Source: Gaoshiqia sp050178015
GTDB taxonomy: Bacteria > Bacteroidota > Bacteroidia > Bacteroidales > Prolixibacteraceae
Reading direction: 5' to 3'
Assembly (NCBI GenBank): GCA_050178015.1
Contig: JBFXGM010000027.1
Span: forward strand, 12,934-76,933
DNA: 64,000 nt
Positions within the stretch are counted from its first letter, which is position 1, and every line of letters starts with the position of its first letter. Positions 44,651 to 54,110 of the stretch are shown piece by piece. A program made the translations under genes and the position numbers. The notes beneath the pieces were generated by a model, which did no database searches, was not told the DNA's origin, and worked only from the letters and a program-made list of their open reading frames with translations.

Positions 44651-46168
44651 ATGCCGATTATCAATTCGATCATTAACTGGGTAAATTTCAAGCGGATTTA
44701 CGAAATCGACCTGTTCAAAAAACACCCCATCGACGCCCAGCGGGAAGTTCTTTTTGACCTGTTGGATGAAGCAAAAGATACGGAATGGGGAAAGAAATAT
44801 GATTTTAAATCGATTACCCGCGAAGAAGAATTTAAAAACCGGCTCCCGGTACAGCGCTACGAAGATTTTGCCCCGGATATTGAACGGATGATGAAAGGCG
44901 AGCGCAACCTGCTCTGGCCCGGCGAAATCAAGTGGTTTGCCAAATCATCGGGTACCACCAACGATAAAAGTAAATTTATCCCTGTCAGCAAGCAGTCGCT
45001 CGAAGATGTTCACTTCCGCGGCATCCGCGACGTGTTTGCCATTTACCTGAAGAACAACCCTGAATCGGGCGTGTTGTTCGGTAAAACCCTCACGCTGGGC
45101 GGGAGCCACCAGGTGAGCAACTTCAACAACAACTCCTACTTTGGCGACCTGTCGGCCATCCTCATCGAGAACACCCCCTTCTGGTCGGAGTTTTACCGGA
45201 CCCCGCCCGCCGAGGTGGCCCTGATTGGCGAATTCGAAGAAAAGGTGGAGAAAATTATTGCCCAGGCACGCAACGAGAATGTAACCTCCCTGGCCGGTGT
45301 GCCTTCGTGGTACCTGGTCTTGTTGCGCAGGGTGCTCGAAGCCACCGGCAAGAACAACATACTGGAGGTGTGGCCCAACCTGGAAGTGTTCATCCACGGG
45401 GGCATCAAGTTTGACCCTTACAAAGAGCAATATCAGAAACTGATCCCCTCGGAGCGAATGAACTACATGGAAACCTACAATGCTTCGGAAGGTTTTTTTG
45501 CCATTCAGGACAACCCCGACAGCGACGACATGTTACTGATGCTGGATTACGGCATCTATTACGAATTTATCCCGATGGACCATTTTCACGAAGAAAATCC
45601 GCCGTGCCTGTCGCTCGACGAGGTGGAAACCGGTAAAAACTACGCGCTGGTAATTAGCACAAACGGGGGACTGTGGCGCTACCTGATTGGCGACACGGTG
45701 CGTTTCACATCGAAAAGGCCCTTCAAGCTAAAAATTACCGGGCGCACCAAACATTACATCAATGCTTTTGGCGAGGAGCTGATTGTGGACAATGCCGAGG
45801 AGGCGCTGAACGTGGCCTGCCACCGAACCCATGCCACCATTCGCGATTATACGGCCGGCCCGGTGTTTATGGGCGAAAACCAAAAAGGCGCCCACCAGTG
45901 GATCATCGAGTTTGACCAGGAACCGGATGACCTGGAGCACTTTGTATCGGTACTTGACGGCACCCTGAAAACGCTCAATTCGGATTATGAGGCCAAACGC
46001 CACAAAAGCATCACCCTCGACCGCCCGGAGGTGATTGTTGCCCGCAAAGGGTTGTTTTATACCTGGATGAAACATCGCGGCAAGCTCGGCGGTCAAAATA
46101 AAATCCCGCGTTTGTCGAACGACCGGAAATACCTGGACGAATTGCTCGACCTTCAAAAAAGAATGTAA
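44651..46168 (+). CDS. GH3-family acyl-adenylating enzyme
   Basis: 505 residues of the GH3 superfamily, known from plant auxin/jasmonate-amido synthetases and common in Bacteroidota with unknown substrate. ATP motif SSGTTNDKSKFIP near residue 99, YNASEGFF near 276 and the C-terminal motif YLIGDTVRFTS near 346. Probably adenylates a carboxylate. It follows the divergent cvpA gene and precedes the deoxynucleoside kinase by 64 bp. Confidence 0.88.
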   Translation: MPIINSIINWVNFKRIYEIDLFKKHPIDAQREVLFDLLDEAKDTEWGKKYDFKSITREEEFKNRLPVQRYEDFAPDIERMMKGERNLLWPGEIKWFAKSSGTTNDKSKFIPVSKQSLEDVHFRGIRDVFAIYLKNNPESGVLFGKTLTLGGSHQVSNFNNNSYFGDLSAILIENTPFWSEFYRTPPAEVALIGEFEEKVEKIIAQARNENVTSLAGVPSWYLVLLRRVLEATGKNNILEVWPNLEVFIHGGIKFDPYKEQYQKLIPSERMNYMETYNASEGFFAIQDNPDSDDMLLMLDYGIYYEFIPMDHFHEENPPCLSLDEVETGKNYALVISTNGGLWRYLIGDTVRFTSKRPFKLKITGRTKHYINAFGEELIVDNAEEALNVACHRTHATIRDYTAGPVFMGENQKGAHQWIIEFDQEPDDLEHFVSVLDGTLKTLNSDYEAKRHKSITLDRPEVIVARKGLFYTWMKHRGKLGGQNKIPRLSNDRKYLDELLDLQKRM

Positions 46169-46196
46169 AGCATGGAGCCGGGAACACCGCAATCGT

Positions 46197-46204
46197 TAAA
46201 TTTG
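46197..46204 (+). promoter_or_regulatory. -7 box (TAAATTTG) of the deoxynucleoside kinase gene
   Basis: Exact TAnnTTTG 28 bp before the ATG. Confidence 0.5.
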
Positions 46205-46232
46205 TACGTTAATTCAAACTAAAATATCAGAC

Positions 46233-46847
46233 ATGCACATAGCTGTTGCAGGAAACATTGGCGCCGGAAAGACCACCCTGACCGGACTTCTGGCCAAACA
46301 TTACGGGTGGAAACCCCATTACGAAGACGTGGATGAAAACCCCTACCTGAATGATTTTTATGAAGATATGCAGCGCTGGTCCTTCAACCTGCAAATTTAC
46401 TTTCTGAACAGTCGCTTCAACCAGGTGCTCAACATTCAGCGTTCGGGCGAAACAGTCATCCAGGACCGGACCATTTATGAAGATGCCGAGATTTTTGCGC
46501 CCAACCTGCACGCCATGGGGCTGATGTCAACGCGCGATTTTCAGAATTACTCCAGCCTCTTCCAGTTGATGAGCAAGCTGGTAGAGGCACCCGACCTGAT
46601 GATTTACCTGCGTGCCAGCGTACCAACCCTGGTCAACCAAATCCAGCAGCGTGGCCGCGAATACGAAAATTCCATCCGGCTCGATTACCTGAAACAACTC
46701 AACGAACGCTACGAAGCCTGGATCAGCCGCTACAAGGCAGGCAAGCTACTGATCGTCAATGTCGATAAAATCGACATCACCAACAACCCTGAAGACCTGA
46801 GCAGTGTGATCGATAAAATTGACGCGCAGCTACACGGTCTGTTTTAG
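46233..46847 (+). CDS. Deoxynucleoside kinase
   Basis: 204 residues of the deoxyadenosine/deoxyguanosine kinase family, salvage of deoxynucleosides. P-loop GNIGAGKT at 7-14, Glu/Asp substrate segment YEDVDENPYL, DRTIYED near residue 77 and the LID arginines in QQRGREYE. Base preference is not decided. Its stop overlaps the convergent kinase gene by 4 bp. Confidence 0.9.
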   Translation: MHIAVAGNIGAGKTTLTGLLAKHYGWKPHYEDVDENPYLNDFYEDMQRWSFNLQIYFLNSRFNQVLNIQRSGETVIQDRTIYEDAEIFAPNLHAMGLMSTRDFQNYSSLFQLMSKLVEAPDLMIYLRASVPTLVNQIQQRGREYENSIRLDYLKQLNERYEAWISRYKAGKLLIVNVDKIDITNNPEDLSSVIDKIDAQLHGLF

Positions 46848-47842
46848 CCGCGCATCCGCTGTACTTCAGCCAGCAGTTGGGGCCAATCCGCATCGGGGAT
46901 TTTGGCCCCGATTGTTTGAATGACTTTACTGGCCAACAGCGAACCCAGCTTTCCGCAACTTGCCAGGTCGAAATTATTGGCCAGGCCATACAAAAATCCC
47001 GAAGCGTAAACATCGCCTGCCCCGGTGGTGTCAATGCTGTTCACCTGAGGGGTTTCCACCTTCACAAACTCGTTGCCCGAGCGGACCAGCGAACCTTCCC
47101 GGCCAATTTTCACCACGGCAATTTCACATTCGCCGGCCAGTTGCGCCAAAGCTGTCGCAGGTTCCAGGTCGGTATAGGCGCGGGCTTCCTCTTCATTGGC
47201 AAAAACGATATCCACATAATCGGCGATCAACTTTTTCAGAAAATCCAGGTTGGCCTCTACCACATTGAAACTGGCCAGGTCGAGCGATATCTTCAGGCCG
47301 TGTTTTTTAGCCAGCTTTAGCAAGCCCTCAATCAGCTGGTGGTTAAAAACCAGGTAACCTTCCACATGCAGATAATCGTAAGGCGCGAAAACAGCCTCCG
47401 GAAGATCGTCCACGGTCAACTCACTGGCTGCGCCCAGATAGGTGCCAAAAGTGCGTTCCGAATCGGGGCTGATCAGCGTGGCCGCTTTCCCGGTGGGGAT
47501 GGCGCTGTAAAAAAGGTGTGGCGTGATGTGCAGCTTCTCGAATTCAGACTTGAAGAAACGCCCCATCTCATCATCGCTGATCTTTCCGACAAATCCGGTC
47601 AATCCGCCCAGTTGGGCAATGCCGCGGATGGTGTTGGCTGCCGAGCCCCCGGTTTCAAAACTACGGTCCAAACGGGCTGTCGAATCCAGGATCTGCTGCG
47701 ACAGGGCAGCGTCCACCAGGGTCATACTGCCTTTGGGCAGGTTAAACGAACCGAGCAGCTGGTCGTTTTCCAGCTGAACCAGCACATCCACCAGGGCGCT
47801 TCCAACGCCGACGATCTTTTTTTGATTGATTTCGTTGTTCAT
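46844..47842 (-). CDS. PfkB-family kinase, adenosine kinase-like
   Basis: 332 residues of the ribokinase fold. N-terminal GGSAANT near 66 and the anion-hole/catalytic Asp in DTTGAGDVYASGFLYG near 269-284. It is closest in pattern to bacterial adenosine or guanosine kinases. With the deoxynucleoside kinase it convergently overlaps, it fits nucleoside salvage, but sugar specificity is not proven. Confidence 0.85.
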   Translation of the reverse strand: MNNEINQKKIVGVGSALVDVLVQLENDQLLGSFNLPKGSMTLVDAALSQQILDSTARLDRSFETGGSAANTIRGIAQLGGLTGFVGKISDDEMGRFFKSEFEKLHITPHLFYSAIPTGKAATLISPDSERTFGTYLGAASELTVDDLPEAVFAPYDYLHVEGYLVFNHQLIEGLLKLAKKHGLKISLDLASFNVVEANLDFLKKLIADYVDIVFANEEEARAYTDLEPATALAQLAGECEIAVVKIGREGSLVRSGNEFVKVETPQVNSIDTTGAGDVYASGFLYGLANNFDLASCGKLGSLLASKVIQTIGAKIPDADWPQLLAEVQRMRG

Positions 47843-48001
47843 CCAATTTTATTTTCGGGTGCAGGTCTTGCACGTTGTATCATTATTCCGGACAGGCAGT
47901 GGTCCGCGGCATCGCGGCATCCATCTCCTACCGGTTTCCGGCTGTAAAAATAATGAAATCATTATTGCCCGGTAAAATATATTCCGTCCACACTGTACTT
48001 C

Positions 48002-48048
48002 GATGCATCACGGCCACATATTTCTCCCTACCCATATTTGATCCCTGA
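48002..48048. repeat. Partial copy of the CTACCCATATTTGATCCCTGA repeat
   Basis: The 21 bp at 48028-48048 are identical to 56981-57001, and the preceding 26 bp are related (both start GATGCATC). It lies downstream of the TldE gene and upstream of the PfkB gene. It is a relic of the palindromic family whose fuller copy is at 56943-57092. Confidence 0.7.
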
Positions 48049-48079
48049 ATGACAACCAATTGACACATTCCCCCTTCGA

Positions 48080-49396
48080 TTAAATACCGCTGAAGTCCAC
48101 CTGATTGAACAGCAGCGACGGTGTTTGCCAACTCGACAGCAGATACGGGTCGTTGCCCACCTCGGCCAGGGCCATCCACAATTCCTTCATGTTCCCGCTG
48201 ATGTTCATCTCCGAAACAGGCTGAACAACCTCACCGTTTTCGACCAGGAAGCCATCTATCCCGTACGAAAAATCGCCGGTCGATCCATTCGTATTTCCGC
48301 CATTAAAGCCGGTCACCAGGATGCCGTTGTTCATGGCTTTTATCAGTTCGGCCAGGTTGTTGTTTCCGGTTTCGAACACCAGGTTGGTGGTTTCACCCGA
48401 GGTGGGCGCCATGTGCAGCTTTTTACCATAGTAGGTATCGATGAAATAAGTACTCAGCACGCCCTTGTCAAACACAACGCGTTTTTGGGCGGCCAGCCCT
48501 TCATTGTCGAACAGCCGCGAGCCATGCCCGCCAACAATAAAGGGATCATCGGTCAGCATCAGTTTTTCGGAGGCTACCCGCTCACCGATCTTATCAATCA
48601 GGAAGGAGTTTTTTTGCTGGATGCTGTAGCCATTCAAGGCATTGATCAGCGGGCTGAACAAGCGCCCCACCGCCCGGTTCTCCACAATCATGTTGTACTT
48701 GCCGGAATTGATTTTCGTCTGTCCGATTTTCTTCAGCGCACGTTCCAGGGCCGTGGCGCCAATTCCCGATTTCACCAGCTTATCAAACAAAATGGCCCGT
48801 TCCGACCAGCCTTCACTGGGACGGGCATCGCCACCGTTCACCGATACCGATGCCGAAAGGCCAAAGGTGCTGCGTTCACTGTCGCCACTGAAACCATTGC
48901 TGGTCACCATCACCACATTGTTGGTATAGTCCGAATAGCCGGCTGTCACCGAAATGATGCGGTCGTCCTTCTTCCATACTTCGTTTTCCACCTGAAAAGC
49001 CAACTCCACTTTGGTGGCCGGGTCAAGCTGGTCGTATCCGCGATCCACTGTTTTCAGATCGGCCCCGTCGCCTTTATAGTACAAAGACGGCTCGGGCAGC
49101 GAGCGGAACGGGTCCGCCGACAGGTAGCGGGTACCGGCAATCGCCTGTTCAATAAAGCGGGCCAGCTCCGTCTGATCGAGCCGGTTGGTGCTGTGTGCCG
49201 AGTATTTACCTTCGACATACAGGCGGATAGTCAGGCCGCTTTGAATGGCTTCTTTCAGCGTGTCGATTTTCTGTTCGCGCACATCCACCTGACTGCTTTT
49301 ACTTTGTGCAATGGAAATGGAAACCTGGTCGGCGCCGTGATCCAGCGCATGTTGCATGGCCCAGTTGGCCAGACTGTATTTTTCTTCTTTTGTCAT
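48080..49396 (-). CDS. TldE/PmbA-like subunit of a TldD-TldE protease
   Basis: 438 residues of the PmbA/TldE family, the non-metal half of the TldD-TldE heterodimer that processes peptides (microcin maturation, CcdA turnover in E. coli). Pattern includes YGIDGFLVENGEVVQPVSEMNISGN near the C-terminus. It has no HExxxH, as expected for this subunit. 29 bp downstream of the TldD-like gene, so one operon. Confidence 0.87.
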   Translation of the reverse strand: MTKEEKYSLANWAMQHALDHGADQVSISIAQSKSSQVDVREQKIDTLKEAIQSGLTIRLYVEGKYSAHSTNRLDQTELARFIEQAIAGTRYLSADPFRSLPEPSLYYKGDGADLKTVDRGYDQLDPATKVELAFQVENEVWKKDDRIISVTAGYSDYTNNVVMVTSNGFSGDSERSTFGLSASVSVNGGDARPSEGWSERAILFDKLVKSGIGATALERALKKIGQTKINSGKYNMIVENRAVGRLFSPLINALNGYSIQQKNSFLIDKIGERVASEKLMLTDDPFIVGGHGSRLFDNEGLAAQKRVVFDKGVLSTYFIDTYYGKKLHMAPTSGETTNLVFETGNNNLAELIKAMNNGILVTGFNGGNTNGSTGDFSYGIDGFLVENGEVVQPVSEMNISGNMKELWMALAEVGNDPYLLSSWQTPSLLFNQVDFSGI

Positions 49397-49425
49397 GTTA
49401 TTTCAATTTTCAAATCGATCATGAA

Positions 49426-51000
49426 TTAGGCGCTCAGGCCGCCAACGGTTAACTTTTTCACCAGCACGGTAGGAAGCCCGCAGGTTACCGGCACCGATTG
49501 GCCCGATTTACCGCAAGTCCAGGTGCCATTGTCAATCAGGTAGTCGGTGGCGCACATGGTGATGTCGGCCAGCGCCTGAGGCCCGTTGCCAATGATGTTG
49601 ATATCCTTGATCGGACGGGTCAGCTGTCCGTTTTCGATCAGGTAGCCCGACTTGACGAAGAAAGTAAAGTCGCCGGCACCGATTTTCACTTCGCCGTTAC
49701 TGAAATTATCGACATAAATACCGTTTTTCACGCTGGCAATGATATCGTCTTTAGTGTGAGGCCCGATTTCCATGTAGGTGGAACGCATGCGCGGCAGAGG
49801 CATGTGGCGGAACGACTGTCGGCGTCCGTTCCCGGTGGGGGCCACCTGGTAATAGTTGGCGCTGATGCGGTCGTGAATATAGCTGTTCAGCACACCATCC
49901 TTTACCAGGTATGTTTTTTCGGTAGCCACCCCCTCGTCGTCCATGTTCAGGGAGCCGCGGTTTCCCGGCAAGGTGCCGTCGTCCACAATGTTGACAAAAC
50001 TTTCGGCCACCTTCTTACCCAGCTTATCCGCAAAAATAGACGTCCCTTTCCGGTTGAAGTCGGCCTCAAAGGTATGGCCGATCGCCTCGTGCAGCAGGAT
50101 TCCCGAGCCGCCAGCCCCCATCACCACAGGCATTTCGCCCGCTTTCGGTTTGGTGGCCTCAAACAGGATGGCCGTCCGCTCAACAGCTTCCCGGGCCAGC
50201 AAGTCAACCATATCATCCGTCAGAAACTCGAAGCCCATCCGGAACGAGCGGGAGGCATAGCCGTTTTCAATCTGCCCGTCTTTTTCCATGATACAAAAAG
50301 CGCCCATGCTGACCATCGGACGGTAATCAAAGGTGATGGTGCCCTCCGAGTTGTAAAAAAGGATATACGACGTTTCATCGGTCAGCGAGGCATTCACCTT
50401 GCTCACCCGTTCGTCCATCGCGAAGATCTTGTCATTTAATTGCTGAATGAAAGGGATTTTGTCGGGTACGCCCACCTCTTCCCAGTTTTTCTGAATGGCG
50501 TAGTAATCCTGACGGCTGGCCTCCGCCAAATCCGCAGCGCTGATGTTTTTGGCGCCGCTGGCAATGTTGGCTGCCGTGTTGGCCGCTTTCAGCATGGCCT
50601 CAGGCGTTACGGTTTCCGAATAGGCAAAGCCCGTTTGGTCGCCTTTCAGCACACGAATACCCACCCCATAGTCGATATTGGAATAAGCCCGGTTTACCTG
50701 GCCGTCCTCCAATGCCAAACTATTCTGAACCTTGTGCTCGAAGAACAGATCGGCGTAGTCGCCTCCTTTGCTGAGCGCCGTAGTAATCACCTGTTGAAGG
50801 ATTTGCGCGTTTACTTCAAAATGATCGAGGTAGGCTTGCAAGCCTGCCGACAGCGGGCTACCCTGACACGACTGGATAAAAGCCGGAAGGAGCATACTCC
50901 CGGCCACAGCAGTCCCGCTGGTTTTTAGAAAAACTCTTCGGTTAACGTTCATGTGTTCCTGATTAAGGGTTTCATTTGTATTTTCCTGCATTGGTTCCAT
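49426..51000 (-). CDS. TldD-like metalloprotease with twin-arginine signal
   Basis: 524 residues; starts at residue 4 or 17 are also possible. The N-terminus has a Tat signal, Arg-Arg in NRRVFLKTSGTAVAGSMLLP at 20-39, unlike the cytoplasmic E. coli TldD. The zinc-site HExxxH is intact at His304-Glu305-x3-His309. C-terminal IKDINIIGNGP and CGKSGQSVPV match the TldD fold. With TldE it likely forms a heterodimeric peptidase, and TatC at 3371 could export it. The partner gene shows no signal of its own, so it might ride along or stay cytoplasmic. Confidence 0.87.
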   Translation of the reverse strand: MEPMQENTNETLNQEHMNVNRRVFLKTSGTAVAGSMLLPAFIQSCQGSPLSAGLQAYLDHFEVNAQILQQVITTALSKGGDYADLFFEHKVQNSLALEDGQVNRAYSNIDYGVGIRVLKGDQTGFAYSETVTPEAMLKAANTAANIASGAKNISAADLAEASRQDYYAIQKNWEEVGVPDKIPFIQQLNDKIFAMDERVSKVNASLTDETSYILFYNSEGTITFDYRPMVSMGAFCIMEKDGQIENGYASRSFRMGFEFLTDDMVDLLAREAVERTAILFEATKPKAGEMPVVMGAGGSGILLHEAIGHTFEADFNRKGTSIFADKLGKKVAESFVNIVDDGTLPGNRGSLNMDDEGVATEKTYLVKDGVLNSYIHDRISANYYQVAPTGNGRRQSFRHMPLPRMRSTYMEIGPHTKDDIIASVKNGIYVDNFSNGEVKIGAGDFTFFVKSGYLIENGQLTRPIKDINIIGNGPQALADITMCATDYLIDNGTWTCGKSGQSVPVTCGLPTVLVKKLTVGGLSA

Positions 51001-51413
51001 TTTAACCCTTAAAATTACGGTTTACTGACGAAAATTTCAGCCATTTTTTTTTGAAAGAACCAGAAAAAAGAAATAGATCCCGGTTCAGTACTCCCCCACG
51101 ATAAGGAGTCACAAGCAGTAAAAGCTTCAGTCCCTAAGGGTACCTTACAAAAAAAGGGGCAGGATCCCGAAAAACAATATTATTTTTGAAAGACATTATT
51201 CAAAGCCCATGGCCGGTCGAAATTATTTTTATACTTTTGAATCCATCACCCCCGTAATTACGTAGGCTTATCACGAAAAAACCGGATTCTATGTAAATTT
51301 TTTATTAACTTTTTACAGAATGATCGGTTTTTCTTTATATTTTTGCCAATCCAAACTATTTTTGCCATCAAATCTTAAAAAATACACGTCATTAACTTAT
51401 AATTTATAACAAC
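51001..51413. other. 413-bp region between tldD and glnA: nothing but promoter elements
   Basis: Divergent upstream regions of the TldD-like and glnA genes. The glnA-proximal 80 bp are A/T-rich with two -7 boxes (separate entry). I see no RNA gene, riboswitch or ORF in the remainder. Confidence 0.4.
51338..51364 (+). promoter_or_regulatory. Two tandem -7 boxes (TATTTTTG) upstream of glnA
   Basis: Exact TAnnTTTG at 51338-51345 and 51357-51364, 19 bp apart, ending 49 bp before the glnA ATG. Either dual start sites or one promoter plus a coincidental match; the pair suggests strong or regulated expression. Confidence 0.5.
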
Positions 51414-52424
51414 ATGAAATCAAAACTCGAGTACATTTGGCTGGATGGCTCAGAGCCAACACAAGGGCTGAGAAGCAAAACAAAGATTGTAAAAGATTTT
51501 AGCGGAAACCTGGAAGACTGCCCCATGTGGTCGTTCGATGGTTCTTCAACAAATCAGGCCAAGGGTGGTTCTTCGGACTGTCTGTTGAAACCGGTTGCTA
51601 TTTTTCCGGATCCTGACCGCACCAATGGCTATCTGGTGATGACCGAAGTTTTGAATGCCGATCATACTCCCCATGCATCCAACGGTCGCGCCACCATCAT
51701 TGACGAAGACGAAGACTTCTGGTTTGGCTTCGAGCAGGAATATTTTATCTACGATCCGGAGACCAACATGCCGGTAGGCTTTCCTAAAAATGGCTATCCG
51801 AAACCACAAGGACCTTACTATTGCGGTGTAGGCGGTGACAAAGTTTACGGACGCGACATCGTGGAAGAACACCTGGACCTTTGCCTGGAAGCTGGCTTGA
51901 ACATTGAAGGCATCAACGTGGAAGTAGCTTGCGGACAGTGGGAATACCAAATCTTCGCCAAAGGCGCCCACAATGCCGGCGACCAAATTTGGGTAGCCCG
52001 TTACCTGCTGGAAAGAACAGCTGAAAAATATGGCTACTATATTGAACTGCACCCAAAACCCCTGGGCCAGGATGTTGACTGGAACGGTTCGGGCATGCAT
52101 GCCAACTTCTCCAACTCAGTATTGAGAACTTGCGGTTCAAAAGAAACCTACGAGAAAATCTGCGAAGCTTTCCGTCCGGTAGTGAAAGAGCACATTGCCG
52201 TTTACGGTGCTTACAACGACCAACGGTTGACCGGTAAACACGAAACAGCTTCGATCCACGACTTCAGCTTCGGCGTATCCGACCGCGGCGCCTCCATCCG
52301 CATCCCGGTTGCTACCGTTGAAGGTGGCTGGAAAGGCTGGTTGGAAGACCGTCGCCCGGCTTCAAACGCCGACCCATACAAAGTGGCTGCCCGTATCATC
52401 AAAACGGTTCACGGCGTCAAATAA
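51414..52424 (+). CDS. glnA: Glutamine synthetase, type II (GSII, eukaryotic-like)
   Basis: Makes glutamine from glutamate, ammonia and ATP. 336 residues, the short GSII size. N-terminal beta-grasp domain (YIWLDGSEPTQGLRSKTK), the WSFDGSSTNQA loop, metal/glutamate motifs GFEQEYFI and NGSGMHANFS, and the C-terminal GVSDRGASIRIP. It has two -7 boxes and its own terminator, so monocistronic. A type III enzyme is encoded 2 kb away in the opposite direction. Confidence 0.95.
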   Translation: MKSKLEYIWLDGSEPTQGLRSKTKIVKDFSGNLEDCPMWSFDGSSTNQAKGGSSDCLLKPVAIFPDPDRTNGYLVMTEVLNADHTPHASNGRATIIDEDEDFWFGFEQEYFIYDPETNMPVGFPKNGYPKPQGPYYCGVGGDKVYGRDIVEEHLDLCLEAGLNIEGINVEVACGQWEYQIFAKGAHNAGDQIWVARYLLERTAEKYGYYIELHPKPLGQDVDWNGSGMHANFSNSVLRTCGSKETYEKICEAFRPVVKEHIAVYGAYNDQRLTGKHETASIHDFSFGVSDRGASIRIPVATVEGGWKGWLEDRRPASNADPYKVAARIIKTVHGVK

Positions 52425-52445
52425 GCATTCCATTGCACAACATAG

Positions 52446-52474
52446 AAAAAGCTGTCCGAAAGGATGGCTTTTTT
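52446..52474 (+). terminator. Terminator of glnA
   Basis: AAAAAGCTGTCC, loop GAAA, GGATGGCTTTTTT with two wobble pairs, 22 bp after the glnA stop. Confidence 0.8.
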
Positions 52475-52539
52475 GTTTTCCGCCAAACCGGGAACAATGG
52501 ATTCGTTCCATCCAGGCAACCATCCTCCTGTTAATTTGC

Positions 52540-52547
52540 TATTTTTG
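52540..52547 (+). promoter_or_regulatory. -7 box (TATTTTTG) in the glnA-aminotransferase gap
   Basis: Exact TAnnTTTG about 200 bp before the HisC-like gene. If used, the leader would include the CTTTGCGCC repeat. Confidence 0.4.
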
Positions 52548-52707
52548 CAGGCTGCAACCGAAAGCTTACTGACTACCACGGACTTCCTTCCGCAAAAACG
52601 GAATCCGGAAACAGCTGGTTGTTCGAAGAGCCTATGAATCATTCCGCATGAAACAACCATAACAAAGAACGTTGACACAGAGGAGAATGATTTTTTTTTA
52701 CTTTTCC

Positions 52708-52730
52708 TTTGTGCCTTTGCGCCTTTGCGT
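52708..52730. repeat. TTTGTGCCTTTGCGCCTTTGCG tandem repeat
   Basis: Three imperfect 9-bp units, (G)CCTTTGC, directly before the HisC-like gene start. Similar stretches are dispersed in intergenic DNA of many bacteria. The remaining 300 bp of the glnA-aminotransferase gap show no gene. Confidence 0.5.
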
Positions 52731-52745
52731 GAAAAAAATAAATAC

Positions 52746-53864
52746 ATGAAAAAGATAAAAATAAACCGGTCGCTGTTTGCCGAGACATCGCACTCGCCCG
52801 CACTGGCCGATATGGTGGGCGACGACCAGCTCGACCAGGTGATTGATTTTTGCTTTATCGCCAACCCCTACTACCCCACCCGGGCCATGGTGCGCGAACT
52901 GGCCCGAAAAATGCCGGACGCCATCAAAGCCTACCCGTCGAGCAACCCGCGCCTGGCCCAACAGGAACTGGCTGCCGTGCTAAAGGTTAGCCCCGACCAC
53001 CTGATCCTTGGCAACGGCGCCACCGAACTGATCACCCTGGTAGAGCAGAAGCTGATCGATCAGATCGCCATCCCGGTCCCTACCTTCAGCGAATACCTGG
53101 AAAAATTACGGGATTCGGGCGCTGCACACCTGTACCAACTGCCGCCGGAAACAGACTATCGCCTGGACTTAATGCATTTTGGCGATTGGATCGACCAGCG
53201 CAAGCTGACCGCCGCCCTGGTCATCAATCCGGGAAACCCCACCGGGCAGTTTATCGCGCGCCACGACATGCTGGCTTTCCTGAAACGGATGACCCACCTG
53301 CAACTGATCGTGGTGGACGAGTCGTTCATCGACTTCGCCGGGGACGAACAAGCCAGCCTGATGCCCTTCGTCGCCGACTTTCCCAACCTGCTTATCGTTC
53401 GCAGCATGAGCAAACATTGCGGCGTACCGGGCTTACGGCTCGGCTACTGCTGCACCGCCAATGCAGACTTCTTAACCCGCATCCGCCGCCTGCTGCCGGT
53501 GTGGAACATCAACACCCTGGCCGAGCTATTTCTGTCCATGCTGAAAACGACCGATGAAGCGTATCAAAAGTCCGTGCGGCGCATTGTCCGCGATATCCGG
53601 TATTTATACCGAAATCTCAAAAACATACCCGGGTACAAGGTTTATCCCACCGGCAGTAATTTTATCTTACTGAAGGTCGAAAACGGCCTGACCGCCCAGG
53701 AACTGCAATTCCGCCTGCTGGAGGACTACGGCGTGTATGTGCGCGACTGCTCCAACAAGGTCGGGCTGGACCAGTTTCACATCCGGGTGGCCTCGCAAGG
53801 CCGAAAAAACGACCAGCGCCTGATCGACGCGCTGAACGGCTGCCGTGAACTTTTGGAAGGATGA
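52746..53864 (+). CDS. Class I/II PLP aminotransferase, HisC/CobD-like
   Basis: 372 residues from the ATG at 52746; an upstream TTG inside the tandem repeat is rejected. PLP motifs: NPGNPTG at 161-167, Asp191 in VDESFIDF and the Schiff-base Lys223 in SMSKHCGVPGLRLGY. The overall pattern is that of histidinol-phosphate aminotransferase or threonine-phosphate decarboxylase, but no his or cob gene is nearby, so the reaction is open. Its last three codons and stop fall in a repeat: bases 53852-53892 are identical to 54114-54154. Confidence 0.82.
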   Translation: MKKIKINRSLFAETSHSPALADMVGDDQLDQVIDFCFIANPYYPTRAMVRELARKMPDAIKAYPSSNPRLAQQELAAVLKVSPDHLILGNGATELITLVEQKLIDQIAIPVPTFSEYLEKLRDSGAAHLYQLPPETDYRLDLMHFGDWIDQRKLTAALVINPGNPTGQFIARHDMLAFLKRMTHLQLIVVDESFIDFAGDEQASLMPFVADFPNLLIVRSMSKHCGVPGLRLGYCCTANADFLTRIRRLLPVWNINTLAELFLSMLKTTDEAYQKSVRRIVRDIRYLYRNLKNIPGYKVYPTGSNFILLKVENGLTAQELQFRLLEDYGVYVRDCSNKVGLDQFHIRVASQGRKNDQRLIDALNGCRELLEG

Positions 53865-53890
53865 ATGTCGAATGATGAAGGATGAATGGG

Positions 53891-54110
53891 GCGCGTTGCA
53901 CCGAAAAATGGGACGCAGATGACGCAGATTTATTTTGATCGTAATGATTCAATGTGTAATCCTTTGCACTGGCATTTCCCTTCACCGATCCGCGCAGATG
54001 GCCCTGCGGGCCTGAAGAATGGGACGCGTCAAGCAGGCGTCATTGCGAATGAAGCGCAGCGGAATGAAGCAATCTGCAACGATGAATATAATTAGACGCA
54101 GATGACGCGG
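53891..54110. repeat. Module D, copy 1
   Basis: Starts near GCGCGTTGC, contains GGACGCAGATGACGC and GTCATTGCGAATGAAGCG (54039), ends at GACGCAGATGACGCGG. The GTCATTGCGA core is a repeat seen widely in bacterial intergenic DNA. Second copy at 58669-58880, truncated third at 60031-60137. Confidence 0.8.

Noticed and set aside
48125..49429. 434-codon frame antisense to the TldE gene
   Set aside because: Shadow frame; the TldE assignment on the other strand is clear.
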